Under the pieces are notes generated by a model. The model worked only from the letters and a program-made list of their open reading frames with translations. It did no database searches and was not told where the DNA came from. Below, one piece after another: positions 5,268 to 5,350 of a DNA stretch of 5,350 bases (the first letter of the stretch is position 1; each line of letters starts with the position of its first letter). Made by a program: the position numbers and the translations under genes. The DNA is from Gammaproteobacteria bacterium. Its GTDB lineage: Bacteria; Pseudomonadota; Gammaproteobacteria; SZUA-152. The stretch is from assembly GCA_030599435.1 (NCBI GenBank), contig JAUVNZ010000126.1:1-5350 (forward strand), in the 5' to 3' direction.

Positions 5268-5350
5268 ATGCCTGACATCAATCAGTTAGCCGAAAGCCAT
5301 ATCAAAGAACACGAAGCACGCCTGAAACATATCGATGAACTCATGGAACA
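5268..5350 (+). CDS. 5' end of a divergent gene, small helical protein, unknown
   Basis: An ATG at 5268-5270 with a strong Shine-Dalgarno (GGGAG at 5257-5261, six bases away, and a further AGGA) opens a frame that continues off the right edge. The 27 complete codons start MPDINQLAESHIKEHEARLK and go on HIDELME. The sequence is highly charged and amphipathic, with spaced Ile, Leu and Ala, so it probably starts with a helix or coiled coil; it has no signal peptide. I recognise no named family from so short a piece. It is divergent from the nfeD operon and may share the regulatory region between them. Confidence 0.75.
   Translation, partial: MPDINQLAESHIKEHEARLKHIDELME

Overview
The window looks like chromosomal DNA of a Gram-negative proteobacterium, most likely a gammaproteobacterium of moderate GC content. 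That rests on the protein families (a long NfeD protease, a slipin, a DUF1614 membrane protein, a DUF3330-type zinc-binding protein and a GT-B glycosyltransferase) and on clear Shine-Dalgarno sites. The genus cannot be fixed from the sequence. Nearly all genes lie on the minus strand, so transcription runs right to left. One gene at the right edge is divergent.

Right part (about 5350 down to 2088): a three-gene minus-strand unit. It holds a membrane-anchored serine protease of the long NfeD class (3560-4960), a slipin/stomatin-like SPFH protein (2808-3563, ATGA overlap with the protease gene) and a seven-helix DUF1614 membrane protein (2088-2753, 54 bases further on). NfeD and slipin are a known operon pair; in the archaeal pair PH1510/PH1511 the protease cuts the C-terminal hydrophobic tail of its stomatin partner. 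Both the Ser/Lys dyad and the hydrophobic tail are present here. The DUF1614 protein is a possible third member. The 4961-5267 region holds candidate promoters for this unit and for the divergent gene starting at 5268, plus a nested inverted repeat.

Middle part (2087 down to 1435): a spacer with a perfect TATAAT hexamer, a candidate 58-codon ORF with a strong Shine-Dalgarno and GTG start (1764-1940), a small four-cysteine DUF3330-like protein (1649-1840) and a 76-residue protein of unknown function (1435-1665). These genes overlap or abut and probably form one small transcription unit.

Left part (1369 down to 1): a GT-B glycosyltransferase (98-1369) of the kind found in surface-polysaccharide loci. 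Its start lacks a Shine-Dalgarno site and sits just below a possible promoter whose spacer contains a run of seven C. A perfect 10-bp inverted repeat overlaps its stop codon, and a possible further minus-strand gene begins at position 40 and leaves the window. The left and middle parts look more AT-rich than the nfeD-slipin genes. No RNA genes, CRISPR arrays, insertion sequences or transposases were seen. No gene-free stretch exceeds 300 bases.
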